Origin: Caprella mutica
Taxonomy: Eukaryota; Arthropoda; Malacostraca; Amphipoda; Caprellidae
DNA length: 64,000 bases
Assembly: GCA_947561585.1 (NCBI GenBank)
Contig: CANNZV010001839.1
Span: 1-64,000 of the forward strand
Direction of reading: 5' to 3'
Shown: piece by piece, positions 25,159 to 37,300 of the stretch
How the letters are laid out: each line of letters opens with the position of its first letter
How positions within the stretch are numbered: position 1 is the first letter of the stretch
The notes under the pieces: generated by a model
Told to the model about the DNA's origin: nothing
Databases searched by the model: none
The model's input: the letters and a program-made list of their open reading frames with translations, nothing else
Translations under genes and position numbers: made by a program

Positions 25159-26847
25159 TTCAGTGAATCTAATTTGTTGTGTTCAGCTCAAATTCACAAA
25201 CTTCCGCAAGAATTAATTCATTTTCATTAAAAATTATCTAATATAAATCTGTAGTCAAGATAGATATAATTTTGGTACTATTTCTTATAAATAATTGAAT
25301 TTATAGTTTAATTATTATAAAGTATGTTATTAATATAATGAATATGAATAATATGCAATTACTATCAAGTGCAAATGCAAATCCAAATATTGTATTCTTG
25401 ATACAATAAGATAAATGATATTTTTCTTATACCTCAATGCTGCAATAATTAATAACTATTCACTTATAATTCAATATCCCTATATTACAATTACAATGAC
25501 AGTTCAATGGACCACAGATCAAGTTTGTACAAGAAGAGACAGAATCTTACATCTTGTTCTGAATGTATCTCAAATCTACAACACTTCTCTAAATTAAACA
25601 TCTTCGTTACATTTCTTCACAAAATACATATACATTACTCCCAAAGAACATAAACATTAGCCACATATATATTATCAAGAGCTAGAGCTGTTGTCACTGT
25701 TTATTTCGATGTAACAACAAAAAATGTCAATGTTTAAATTCAGAGATCGTAAATCTAACGAAAAATCGCTACTAAATTAGGTTTCAAAGCTAAAATTTAT
25801 TCTCCTCTTTTAAGAAGAACTGAAAAATAGAAAATTTGATTTTTATTTTCGTTCATTCCTTTGAAATAAAATGTGGAACGGATTTATCATTATTAGATGT
25901 CTCTATCTAATCCTCGTATATATATATATCAATAATTAATTATCAAAAAAGCATGATAGTAAATCGTCCAATAGATCTTTTATTATCGGAAAGATGGAGT
26001 TTGATAAAGCAAAATTAAACATTATTAAAAAGTTTCATGGTAGTATGATTATTTTTTCAATATATGATATGACTCATGAGTATGAGCATATGTTGTATAG
26101 ATACATATTTTGATCTATTTCATTTTATTAGTTATACAGGGTGTTCAATAAGTCCTGTTAAACATTTTGATAAGTGAATATCTACTGAGAAATTAAGTCT
26201 TAAGATAATCTTAATTGATAGAGTTGCCTCTTGTTGCTTATGTTACATGGGATAAGAGTCACAGTAATTATGTACAATAGCAGAAAAAGAGTAATTGTGA
26301 TTTTGAAGTCCCAGAGAAAAGATATACTATTTTTCTTCTTATTACGTATAAGTAAATATATCTGGACATACTTACACATACCTACAATTATTGCAACTAG
26401 TGAAGTTTATTTTGGAAATAATAAATGATTACTGATTAGATTGTGAGAAATCATCACACATGATATAATATTAGACTTTACCTAATCAGCAGTCTTCTTT
26501 CTTAATGCATAAAATGAGTTTATGTGTTGTTGATGATGCACTGAACTAATTACACCCACATTAAATATATCTTCGAAATATCTTTCTCTAATTCAGATCT
26601 ATTCGATGAATGATTTAAGCTCAATTAACGATAAGAGGTTTTTAGAAGCAAGTAATATCGTATTTCGATCAAAGTAATGATTCCTCAATTGAGGTTATAA
26701 CATATTAGCTACGCGATAGATGCTCGACTTTCAATCATATGATGTTATATTACCTATTATTCAGTGAATAAACTTTACAAATTACTTAAAAATTTGTCTT
26801 AATATACCTTAGAACCAATTGCTTAAAATCAACAGTACGATAATTAG
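25159..26847. other. Unassigned AT-rich DNA
   Basis: No gene was recognised. ACAGGGTGTTCAATAAGTCC, which resembles an inverted-repeat end of Tc1/mariner-like or other DNA elements, lies at 26137-26156. No matching opposite end was found within the next few kilobases. Confidence 0.45.
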
Positions 26848-26851
26848 TTAA

Positions 26852-27990
26852 CCCTAATGAGTTTGACTCTTAAAAACTACGGGAGAGTTTGACTATGTGT
26901 TAAAAAAACACATGTCTTATTTATAAACCACCGGTAATGTAATATTTTCAAGTTGTTAGTATATATACTAAACTAATATGTACCAAATTTCAAGTAAAAA
27001 TATTTAACATATAAGGAGAAATAAATACATAGGTATAAGGCATTTGCAACTGATCGAGAGGGCGAGCTGTGATTGGATGGAATTGAGGGTGCGCGTCAGT
27101 TTTCTCCATGAAAACGTACGGACTGATGTGTTTAGCGGGTACTAAGCTATATTATTTTTTTCTATATCTAAGATTATCAATACGTCAAAAATTTACATGG
27201 ACGTTTGATTTCTTATGTTTTTCTTATCAGATTGTACCTAGTTAACAATGAAACTTTAGTTTCATTTATAGTACCTATATGAATATATCTAATGAACTAT
27301 GTATATATTTCATATGAATAATTTGATGAATGAAATAAAACCAACTTTTCTTTTAATTCAGTGTATATTGAACAAAACATTTGTATTTTATTTGTATATG
27401 TCAGTAATTAAATTACATAAACAATAAAAAAGAACTACTTTGGCATAATTCAATCCATTATAATGACGAAACAATAACATTGGACTATAAGTAGGTATAA
27501 TACATGCAATAGCTAATTATTCTACATGCAAATATGCAGCATACTCTGTTTTTTATATTTAGAAGACTAAAGTGGTATACTAGAACAACAAAATAATATA
27601 TATTCCAATCTGATGAACTTTCATCTCCAATCGTGTCTTCGAACAAAATGTTATTAATATCTTCGTCCGATAGTACATTGGAGCGGGCAATCAAGAGTTC
27701 GAAGAGAGCAAGTAGGTTGCCGAGAAGAAACTACTGACGTTGAGTGGCCAGCCAACCACAGCTGGCCGTGGTCCAGAGCTGTACATACCTCACATTGCCA
27801 CACGTCACCATATTACAATTAATTGCATAATTTACGTAATTATTTTTAAACTTTTAAATACAAAAACATGTTTGGTATTTATGTAGGAACAAAGTCAAGA
27901 AAGGCCGATAAATTCAAAAGGATTACTTGAAAGATATAAAGTAATTTAAAAAATGTGTCCTTAGAAAATACACGTCAAACCCATTAGGGT
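26852..27990 (+). mobile_element. piggyBac-like TTAA element, long copy C
   Basis: TTAA at 26848-26851 and 27991-27994 flank ends CCCTAATGAGTTTGAC and its inverse. Both outer halves align with copies D and E, but between about 27150 and 27785 there is some 640 bp that the short copies lack. Half of the central hairpin is missing. The extra DNA contains a possible transposase N-terminus (27600-27694, minus strand), so copy C may be an intermediate deletion derivative of the parent element rather than a MITE with a later insertion. Confidence 0.75.
27600..27694 (-). pseudogene. Possible N-terminal fragment of a piggyBac-like transposase
   Basis: The minus strand reads SNVLSDEDINNILFED followed by acidic and serine-rich residues (GDESSSD). 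Transposases of the piggyBac family often begin with an LSDEEI-like motif and an acidic stretch, so the match is suggestive. The reading then degenerates into low-complexity hydrophobic sequence. No catalytic DDD residues or C-terminal zinc finger are present. The fragment lies near the right end of the element and reads inward, which is the expected position for a 5' coding end. The motif is short, so chance cannot be excluded. Confidence 0.35.
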
Positions 27991-27994
27991 TTAA

Positions 27995-28800
27995 TTTCTC
28001 GTAAAATTCATACATATCTACATACTGCAATGTATCCAAAATTATATCATGTATCTCAATTAATTTTGAAATAATAATAATAATAATATACTAAGGACCG
28101 TAGAGTCCCAAATAAACTCAACATATCAGTAATCTGTTACTAATTTTTTTCTCCCTAGAAAATTATTGATCACGCTTTCCTTCTTCCATTAATTTCTTCC
28201 ATTCAACTGAAGCAGATCTTCGGAGAGTATCTGACTGCCTTTTGAAAAGTTTCTTTTTATTTAGTTGGAAGAGAATCAAAGGATCTTTCCCATAAATAAG
28301 ACGTATGTCAATTCTTAGAATTGATAAGCCAACAATAAAAGGATGAGAAGATTTTTTTCATTTAAACGGAACTGTCGAAGAAAAGAGTCATGATTTGAAG
28401 ATTAACATCTCCAAAACTTAAAAAAAAAACTTCTTAATTAGTTTGTAAAGCATGTAGACATCTTGTTAACAAAAACTCTGATCGAAAATTAGAAAATCGG
28501 GGATATTCTGAAATTAGACTTAGCTGAAAGCACTTAGTGCAGTGACTCTTTTCTTTATAAGGAACATTAAGAATTGCATTTCAGTCGAAAGATGGATTAA
28601 AAATTATGAAATATGTGAATATTTATGAATATGAATATGGAATTTTAAATAAATTAAATAAGTGAAAAATCATGAACCTCATTGTTTCAACAACTAAAAA
28701 AGTTGGTGTAACCATAACAATTTGATTGCCTGCATTCAGAGATCTGGATTAAATAATAATCAATGATTTCAAAGGGTCAAATATCGTAATAATGGGTGCT
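27995..28800. other. Unassigned AT-rich DNA
   Basis: Nothing was recognised apart from a short AAT microsatellite near 28068-28087. Confidence 0.5.
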
Positions 28801-28801
28801 A

Positions 28802-28899
28802 GGACAATTGCCACCCGCGGACAATTGCCACCCGCGGACAATTGCCACCCCCGGACAATTGCCACCCGGACAATTGCCACCCCCGGACAATTGCCACCC
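28802..28899. repeat. GC-rich 15-17 bp minisatellite, 6 units
   Basis: Six head-to-tail units of GGACAATTGCCACCC are separated by GC, GC, CC, nothing and CC. The array ends abruptly in AAATATTT. It is markedly richer in G+C than its surroundings. There are no unique spacers, so it is not a CRISPR array. Near-identical units imply recent expansion. Confidence 0.9.
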
Positions 28900-31883
28900 A
28901 AATATTTATTCAAAGACTATTAGACTATTATGTTAGACTATTCAAAGCTACCTAACCCGTTCATTTGCATCCAACTTTGGTGACAATGATAGAAGATAAT
29001 TATATTCCTATCTAACCAATTTTAGATTTTCTCTCCGGCAGTTTCTCGACAGTTACGAAACTGATAGGCAAGAATTTCATGATGGAGAATCTTGAGTGAT
29101 GTTTAGAGAATCGTTTAGTTGGATTATCTTCGTTAGTATTTTAAGGACCATTTCATTGGAGATATATTAACAGGCAATATAATAACACTAATGAGTTTCA
29201 CGTGAGTTTAAGCACATCCTTTTTAAATTACTTTATATCTTTCATGTCATTCTTTAAAATATAAGCATTCATTTAAAAAGAAGAAATTTTATCACTGAAT
29301 ACAAAAACTTTTCTTTCTAATAAAAATTAATTCATATTACTTTAAATTATAACTCTTGACATAGCATTCTAAACTTCAATAAGTCAATGTATAATTCGGA
29401 ATAAATGAAATTTTTTCTTGAAATTTAACCTGCAGTCAACTGCATTTTATGATATCAACATTGTTATATTTTGTCTTTTGAAGTTGACGATTGATGGTAT
29501 CAATAATTCGTATCTAGAACTCTAGCAGATGTCATTTTTACTTAACTAGATCATTCAAAATAAAGATACTATGATAAGTGACACAGATAAACAATATGAA
29601 AATAGTATTAAAAATTTTGATATTTTAAATAATTTCACTGTGATTGGATCTGTGGTATTATCAGTGGATACAAAATAATGTTTATTACGAAGAGATAAGA
29701 GGACATTGAGAGCAAAACCCAATTTGTATTCCATGTGCAGAATCTTGCCAAGAATCTAAGAAACCTGGAAAAAGTTAGTCGAGTGTCTCCAATGTTTTCC
29801 TGATTTCTCTTCTCTGTCTCCAAGAAATTAGTGTTAATAAAAGAAAAAGCAGCAGAAAAATTACAGTTATTTGAATATGAATTAAAATCAGGATTTTATT
29901 CACATGTTTTCTTTGGAGAACTAAAATAAGCTGACACATCCTAAAAGCTCCATAAATATGGGAAAAATAAAATAAAAATTGTGAAGCACCGACTCTATTA
30001 AGGAGACGGTGAAGCATCGACTCTATTAAGCCCACTACCTAAAGACTCTTATTCAGCAATAAAAAGAAATTTAATAATTTGCACCAAAATCGATGGGTTG
30101 ACCCCCTTACTGTTTGTCTGAAATGTAACTAGGTTGCTAGCTAAGCCTTTTTTCTTGATTGATTACGAAACTGACCGGCAAATTGGATACTTTGTTTATA
30201 TTGAGCAGGAAAATTGGGCGGTAAAATGTTTGCGAGAAGAAAATGAAGTGTGTTTGAAAGACTAACTTCGTTCTGGCGAGTGAACCGTAAAATTCAGTTG
30301 AGGAAAGAAGACATTCTTCGTTTTTGTTATTATTATTTATAAAATAATGAAATTCAAAATTTTTTTTACCTTCCCCATCCGACTTAATTTGAAAATTCCA
30401 TCGTCTCATTAATTATAGCTTCTCTCTTTTAATATTTCTTAGTCATTAATTGAAGTTGACTCCAATGATGAGATTGAATCTGACAAACTCATTAGCTTAA
30501 TATGTAGTATCTAATCCAGTCAGAGATCTGCTGAAACTGTGATTAATGAGACTGAAAACTATCAGAATTTAGAGATAGATCACCGAGAGGGATTTTTACA
30601 TCTCTATTTTGGTGATAGTTAGCCTATACATGGAAAGAGAGAATTTTAAGTGGTAATGCATTTATGTATTGAATGCATTTGTGTTCAATATATTTGTAAA
30701 ATAATATTTATAGTAATATGGTCTTTTTTTATTATTAGCTCTATAATAATATACCTGTACTATATAAAGGCTATCATAATTACCAATTATGATGCTGCTT
30801 ATATTATTTGAGTTTTATTTCCACAATTAGGATAAATTAAAATTGCTTTCGTATTCACACAATTCACAGTCACAGAAACTATTTGTAAAACTGTATTGCT
30901 TCCAAGAGCAAATTCTATCGGGCATCAGAATTGAAGCTTTGAAACATATAAATTATATTCTTCTATTACATAAAATCGAATACAGTCTTCATCCATTATA
31001 TTAAAATGTATATATTATCGAATATTCCCCTTTGGTATATGCCACATAACACTATATGTAAATGTTTTGTTACTTAATTTATGTCAGCATATCTTTCAAG
31101 ACAAAGTATTTGAGGCATTTCAAGGAATTTCATCAAAAGGAATTAAATCAAATTCTTCTGCAGGCTGAAATTTAGGCCACTAAATTCTGAAACTTTTTTT
31201 TGTGTAATTTGAAACCGAAACTTTAGATTAATTATTTTGTTGCCTTTTAGTAAGAGGCTATTAAAGTAGACATGGATTATTATGGTCGATATTCATCGCA
31301 CGTTAGCACTTTATTAGTACCCATAAAGGAATAATGTTGAAGATGAAAAATAATTCCTATCGTTCAAACGACTTATTTACTTTATTTCATTGAATTATTT
31401 TACTGTAAAGTAACCATTATTTTATGTAAATAATGAACGCAGGGAAGGGTTAATATCAGGATGATATTACACTATTCCACCACATTTCAAACAATTACCA
31501 TTTTTATGTGAAAAACTGATTTATCAACAATGGGTGATTCTGTATCGACTTTCAATTGTTTATTATAAAAAAAACAGATACAATTAAAAAACTAATGAGC
31601 AAAATAACCAGTTATTAAATTGTACTTCGAGTTATATTTTTTTCCTTAGAAATCCAAGTCTGCAATTTGAACAAAAGAATTAATTAGAAGAAGAATCAAA
31701 TATTCAATGCTTACAGAAATTATGTAGTAAATCACGTATTAAGATGGAAATTTGTTCATTTATATTATTATTAGTAAGTAAGATAATGAATTATATTTTA
31801 GCAACACTATTTGTGATTTCATTTGGAGTAATGAAATGAATCAGAAACAAACAATAGATAGAAATATTCAATATGGTAAACGT
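28900..31883. other. Unassigned AT-rich DNA with a TTAA-element fragment
   Basis: No gene was recognised. Minus-strand frames at 29635-30409 are open for 62-90 codons, but their translations are low-complexity and do not resemble known families. Confidence 0.45.
29186..29255 (-). mobile_element. piggyBac-like TTAA MITE, end fragment F
   Basis: ACACTAATGAGTTTCACGTG, then AAGCACATCCTTTTTAAA and ATCTTTCATGTCATTC, reproduce the first 70 bases of copies A and B. The remainder of the element and the second terminal repeat are absent, so this is a truncated fossil. Confidence 0.65.
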
Positions 31884-32018
31884 AAATGAAATACTAGTAG
31901 GCATTACCGTAGACTGATATACACATTTAAATGAAATACTGGTGAGCATTACCATAGACTAATATGCAAATATAAATAAAATACTGGTAGACATTACCGT
32001 AGACTAATATGCAAATTA
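31884..32018. repeat. 45-bp tandem repeat, 3 units
   Basis: Units lie at 31884-31928, 31929-31973 and 31974-32018. Each reads AAAT(G/A)AAATACT(A/G)GT followed by CATTACC(G/A)TAGACT and ATATGCAAAT variants. They differ by a few substitutions and no indels. Confidence 0.88.
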
Positions 32019-32566
32019 AAATAACTATTATTCAATTCACGCTCATAAATTGTTTAAATTTTGTGATTGTTTCCCAATTGACCAGCTACGAATAGATTTA
32101 AATTATCGTTATATTTTTCAAAATATTACTACGATGTTTTAATATATAATGTTTATTTATTTTAGATCATTAATCATTTGCTTTCATTCCATTCCTTTAG
32201 ATTTCGCGAATCGTAAATAATATCTGAGCACCCTTAATTACGCTCTCTTTTTGTTAATCTCAGAGCTTTCCACGACGAAAATAGAGATAGAGAAAAATCA
32301 GGTGATTTACGTGTCTCTAAAACTCTCTAATTTATGAGTTTGAGAATTAGAGATGAAATTGCAGTCAAAAATCATTAGTGCGCCAAGTGATTAGAATGGC
32401 CGGATTGGCTTTTATATCAAAGATATAATATCACTATAACTCAGTCATGAAGACACTGAGTAGTTTCTTTCCATGATTGATAGTGATAAAATGAACAAGA
32501 GTAGAATAATCAAGAGAATGTGAAATTTTTATTCTAGCATAAGAGAAAATAGTTCGGCACAACCAT

Positions 32567-32669
32567 CCCAGGTAGCATAGATTCTTGGGCTAATATTGAT
32601 TCAATTTTGTCTTAAAATGGTCAATATTCTTGGGTTAACCAATATTGGCCCAAGAAAAATGTTACTGGG
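32567..32669. mobile_element. Short palindromic MITE-like element
   Basis: The outer ends CCCAGGTAGCA and TGTTACTGGG are imperfect inverted repeats. Inside, TTCTTGGGCTAATATTG is followed by TCAATATTCTTGGG and CCAATATTGGCCCAAGAA, so the element can fold into a long hairpin. No target duplication is evident. It carries no coding sequence. Confidence 0.5.
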
Positions 32670-33074
32670 GAATACAGTCTGTAATTATTATCGTTAAGTT
32701 GCGTGTCTATAATTCCTCTTCCAGCCGTCAGTTACGGTACCAGAGAAAAACTATAATATTGGATGAAACAAACTGTGTTATTTTAAGAACCAGGGAGACA
32801 TTACTAATAACTCTTCAATCCCAAAATCTATTTCTTCTTCGACTTCGAACAATGCCATTTAATCCGAAATTCTCAGATACTCCGATTTGAGAAATTCTAC
32901 AGTACTAATTTTAAATTTTAAGTTTTTATTCTTTAATACTCGTCCTATATAGACTATATATTCATATTCAATTATCAACATTGATAATTATTGATTGCAT
33001 ATAACATGAAATATGATTTCTAAAATTCCTTACCATAAAAAACATACATAGATTTTCTGCAGAATGGGAGCTTT

Positions 33075-34375
33075 CCGACAAAATTAGTCCTCTTATTTTG
33101 AACCGAAAAACAGTGCTAAATTTCCTATAATATTCCTCTTGTTCGAATATTTTTCTCTCTGAAAAACATTAATGAATAGAAATTTTACGCAATAAAAGGA
33201 AAAATTTGAAATTTCGTGTTTGTGAAAAGTTGGTTATCATTAAGTTGAATTTAAGAGACCACTTATATGATTTGGTGAAGATATGACAAATCTATTTTTT
33301 TTGACCTCTGAACTCAGTTTCCTGATGTACTAAACATTACAAATTATGCATAAGATAAAATGATATTGTCAAATTAAATTGTATTCATGCATCACAAACC
33401 TAATGCCTAGTCGGTAAACTTCCACGTGGAGCTACTCGTGGATGAACTGCTTCGTAGCACAGTGTAATAAGCGTTCGCCTCACGTCAGTGAAATCGTAAG
33501 TTCGGGTCCGGCAGTGAATCAGTGGGATTTATGCCCAACAAGTGGTTACTGGCCAGGTTTGAGTCACCTTGCTGGGATGAGGTTAAGGAGGGGAGGGTGG
33601 CCTGAGTTATGTCTCTTTAACTTTAATTCTTGGTTGAATTTTCCGCTGGTTAATTTATCTAAAAGCGTGTAATTTAATCAAAAGGTATTTTTTTTATAAT
33701 TTTGAATTATTGTCCGTTGAATACTGACATGTATTTTTATCCTATAATATAATTTCAGAGGTATTTATAATTTCTGCCGATATTCGTGACCGAATTTCAG
33801 ATAATGAAGACAATTTTTACCATATCTCACTTTAATAGACAATGATCTGCAGTTTATAAAATTATACTAAAAATTCAATATATTCCAAGCAGGCTATTTC
33901 ATCTGATGGTAAGTTTGGTAGCAAAAAATAGAATATTCATCCGCCCTTACTTTGTTGTTGAAGTATCTACAAAAATTAATCCTCCTATTTTGAACAGAAA
34001 ATCATTGCTATATTTCCTTTAATATTCCTGTTGTTCGAATATTTCTCTCTCAGGGAAAACATTAATAATAGGAAATGTTACGTAATCGAAGGAAATTTGA
34101 AATTATGTGTTTTGATGACTTATATAATTTGGTAAATAGACACTCAATTTATATGGGTATCTTTATCCTATAGTATTATTATAAAGATATTATTAACTTT
34201 CATACGATTATGACAACTTTTACCATATTTTCATTTAATATACTGCCGTTTATAAATTCCACACTAAAAATTTAATATATTCCAAGTAGGCTACTTCATC
34301 TGATGATAAGTTAGACATCAAAACTTAGAATATTTCCCTGCCGTTACTTTGTCGATTGAGTATCTACAGGAGTTG
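33075..34375. repeat. Local tandem duplication, two diverged units
   Basis: The stretch 33085-33300 (AAATTAGTCCTCTTATTTTGA, TATTCCTCTTGTTCGAATAT) aligns with 33975-34150, and 33735-33965 (CAATATATTCCAAGCAGGC, CATCTGATGGTAAG) aligns with 34155-34375. Unit 1 contains about 430 extra bases between its two halves, including the SINE. The remaining differences are substitutions and small indels. Confidence 0.75.
33449..33672 (+). mobile_element. tRNA-derived SINE
   Basis: A polymerase III box A (TAGCACAGTGTAA, 33455-33467) and box B (GTTCGGGTCC, 33500-33509) lie at tRNA-like spacing. The head does not close into an acceptor stem, so it is not a functional tRNA gene. The body is G+C-richer than its surroundings (GGTTAAGGAGGGGAGGGTGG). 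The 3' boundary and target duplication are unclear. It lies in only one unit of the local tandem duplication. A frame of 76 codons across it is incidental. Confidence 0.7.
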
Positions 34376-37300
34376 TAACAGCTCACCAGACGAAACCATT
34401 CAAGTGAACGCTCTAATAAGTTATACTCAACAGTCGAAGTTAAGACATAGACATGCCATACGTTGTACATAATGTGAATTCACTTTCTCTGAGTAAAAAC
34501 ATAGATTGAAAAGTTCTCTTGATTGATTATCTTCTCTCTTAAACGTCAGTCGAGAACTTATCGTAAACCTGAATAGATTCTTGTAACTTTGAAACAAGTT
34601 TTGAACAACAACATTTAAATATCATAGTAATAAGTGCTATGGAGTTGGGGTGAAGTCATTAGATTCTAACTTGATGTTCTGATATTTTGTCAAAATAATC
34701 AGATTATATGTAGTTTGATTAAACATATTTAAGATATTTATGTTTAATCAATTTCAATAAATCTAAAGAACGATTCAAAATAATTTTTTAACACTTGACA
34801 GTTTTTTAATTTTGGTTGTTCGTTATAATTAGTCATAACATTATGCATTGACTTCAAATAAACCTTCTCTTGGTAAAAAAAACAAAATTAGTAAACTATA
34901 AAATAATGGTATGTATTCGGTGACTTTACAATATTTAGTAATGTGCTTTAAAATTTTATCCATATCATTGAAAAAATCATTGCAAGATATTGTAAATACT
35001 TCGTTAAAGCGAATGACTAGAATAATATTTATAGAAGTCATGTAGATTATCTAATGCCATGTTTCAAACCCTGGCATTGCTCCAAAAAACTTCTCTTATC
35101 TATATTTAGTTCACTGATGCACCTTTCAAATAAAAATAAAGTTGCCTCACTTCAGAAACTCTAAATAATTCGTAATTATTAAAGATCTGTCGTGTTAAAA
35201 CTTAGATATGGTTTCCTTATTAAACTACGAAAATGTCTTTTTAAGTTATACATCCATCTAGTAATACTTTGATATTTCCATTACTAATTGAATATATTTT
35301 TGGGAAGTCATTATAACCATGCAAACTGAGGAAATTTTTACGCCTACTCTTATTATTGATACGGAAAATAAAAAAATCTTGGAAATAATGACTGTGAACA
35401 CGATCTTGACGCAGCAACTATTTGATTAAAAAACATCTTAAAAATGCACTCCAAAGAGTCAATTAATTCATCTCGCTGCACCAGACTGGAAGAAATAGTT
35501 ACCCTGACGTGGAGAGAAAGATGGAGAGTTGTCACCTAACAAGATATATGTTTGGAGAATTGGAATAGAGTTTGCAGGATGAGAATTGGAGTTTGAAATG
35601 ACAAACACAGTTAATGTGTCGCAGAAGTAACTACTGATTCTTTTTGTTTGATCAAAAAATTGTTTTGTGGAGACTTGTCTTATTTAAATGGAAATTAAAT
35701 TTATCTATCCCATTTACTTACCATATATAATACTATTGATTGAATGAGAAGTAGATACTTTTCTTCTTCTAACGTTTGATGATATTGAAGACAATATTTT
35801 GCTTATTTATATTTGAAATTCATAAGATATTTTATTGTTATACAACTGAAGGTTGTTTCTAGATTATTAAGAACATACAAACAAAACAATATGTTAATTA
35901 GTAAATGATAACAAAATATAGAATCGTAAATATTGACGCAATGAATGCAATGTGAGATGTGCTTCACAAGCTGTAAAGAAAGAAAGAAAAAATATTAGAG
36001 TTTGATGTCAAGGGGAGAACGACGAGCCATTAAGTCACTCGCAGTACTTGGCTAGTGGGTACTGACATTAGTTATGGAATATAATTGAACATTCTTATTG
36101 ACAGATTAGTTCATTCCCCTTCCGATTAATACAAATGTAAAAAGTGGAGAAAACTGGAATAGAATGGATAAATTATCAACTAGTGTCAATAGTTAACTAA
36201 TTAATAAAGTATAAATTAAAAAAAGTTATTGCTTAATACATTTCCGAATATTATACTTAGCTTTATGTAAATAATTCTAATTGATCATTTGAAATATGCA
36301 TAAATAAATACATCTTCCCTGCAGTGTACAAAACCTCATGGATACGCAAATTTAGGTTTTTACCAATATTTTATATAATATGTTCAATTGTTCATACATA
36401 CTGATGAACAACTAATTTTTATACATGAGTACGAGTTTTTTCAGCTGTTTTACATAAAACACTATTATAACATTAATGTTATTAATTAATATTTCTACAG
36501 TATGAAAGTTTTTCAAATCACAATTCTTTCCATCTATTCTTTCACTTTGCAGATACGATTTCATTAGAAATATAGTATACAAATGTTGTATTTTAGTTCA
36601 GAATCTGCAGAAGCTTTTAATGAACGGAGACTAGGTAATGGTGAATGGAGTTGGACAGTTGCCAAGTATTAAATTGTTTTGATAATAACTATTAACTAAT
36701 TCCACTCCGCATGGATATACTAGCTTTAACTTGTGCTGCAGTTGTGGTTAAAATTTGGAAATATTTTAGCAAAATGAAAGAACTGAAGTAACGAAAATAT
36801 ATTTTTAAACAAATATAAATTGAAGATCGATTATTACTTAAAAAAGTTTTGATGAAAGCACATAAATTCAATATATTATTATGTGAACTTCTTTTTAGAA
36901 ATATTAAATGTTGAAAAACATATTCCATCGTAGATAATTATTCAGAGAGGAGAAGTCACTGGCCTGATTAACGAAAATTCAGGGTCAATAATCTATAATA
37001 ACTCCAAATGGTCCTACCATAAATTTCTTTCAGGTCGTGAGTTAAATATTCTCAATCGATTGGACAGAAGATAGAAAAATGACATCCGGTCGAAACATAG
37101 AGAAGAAAGTCTTACTATTTCTTGCCTCGCATTTCAAAAGACTTCAATTTTAATGACTCTTTCATCCGTTACTGATAAGGATATCTTTGACGATATAATC
37201 TTTTTTGATTTTGATTCACATTAATATAAAAAGCATACTATGTTATAAATTATCAGTCTTGCTTGTAAGTATTAGAAGCTGGTTTAATACCGAAAGTTCT

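Noticed and set aside
26848..26870. TTAACCC as telomere-like repeat
   Set aside because: It is a single occurrence at each end of a TTAA-flanked element, not a tandem array.
28802..28899. Possible CRISPR-like array
   Set aside because: The units are directly adjacent with no unique spacers, and the context is eukaryotic.
33449..33520. tRNA gene
   Set aside because: Boxes A and B are present, but the ends do not pair into an acceptor stem and a non-tRNA body follows, as in a SINE.
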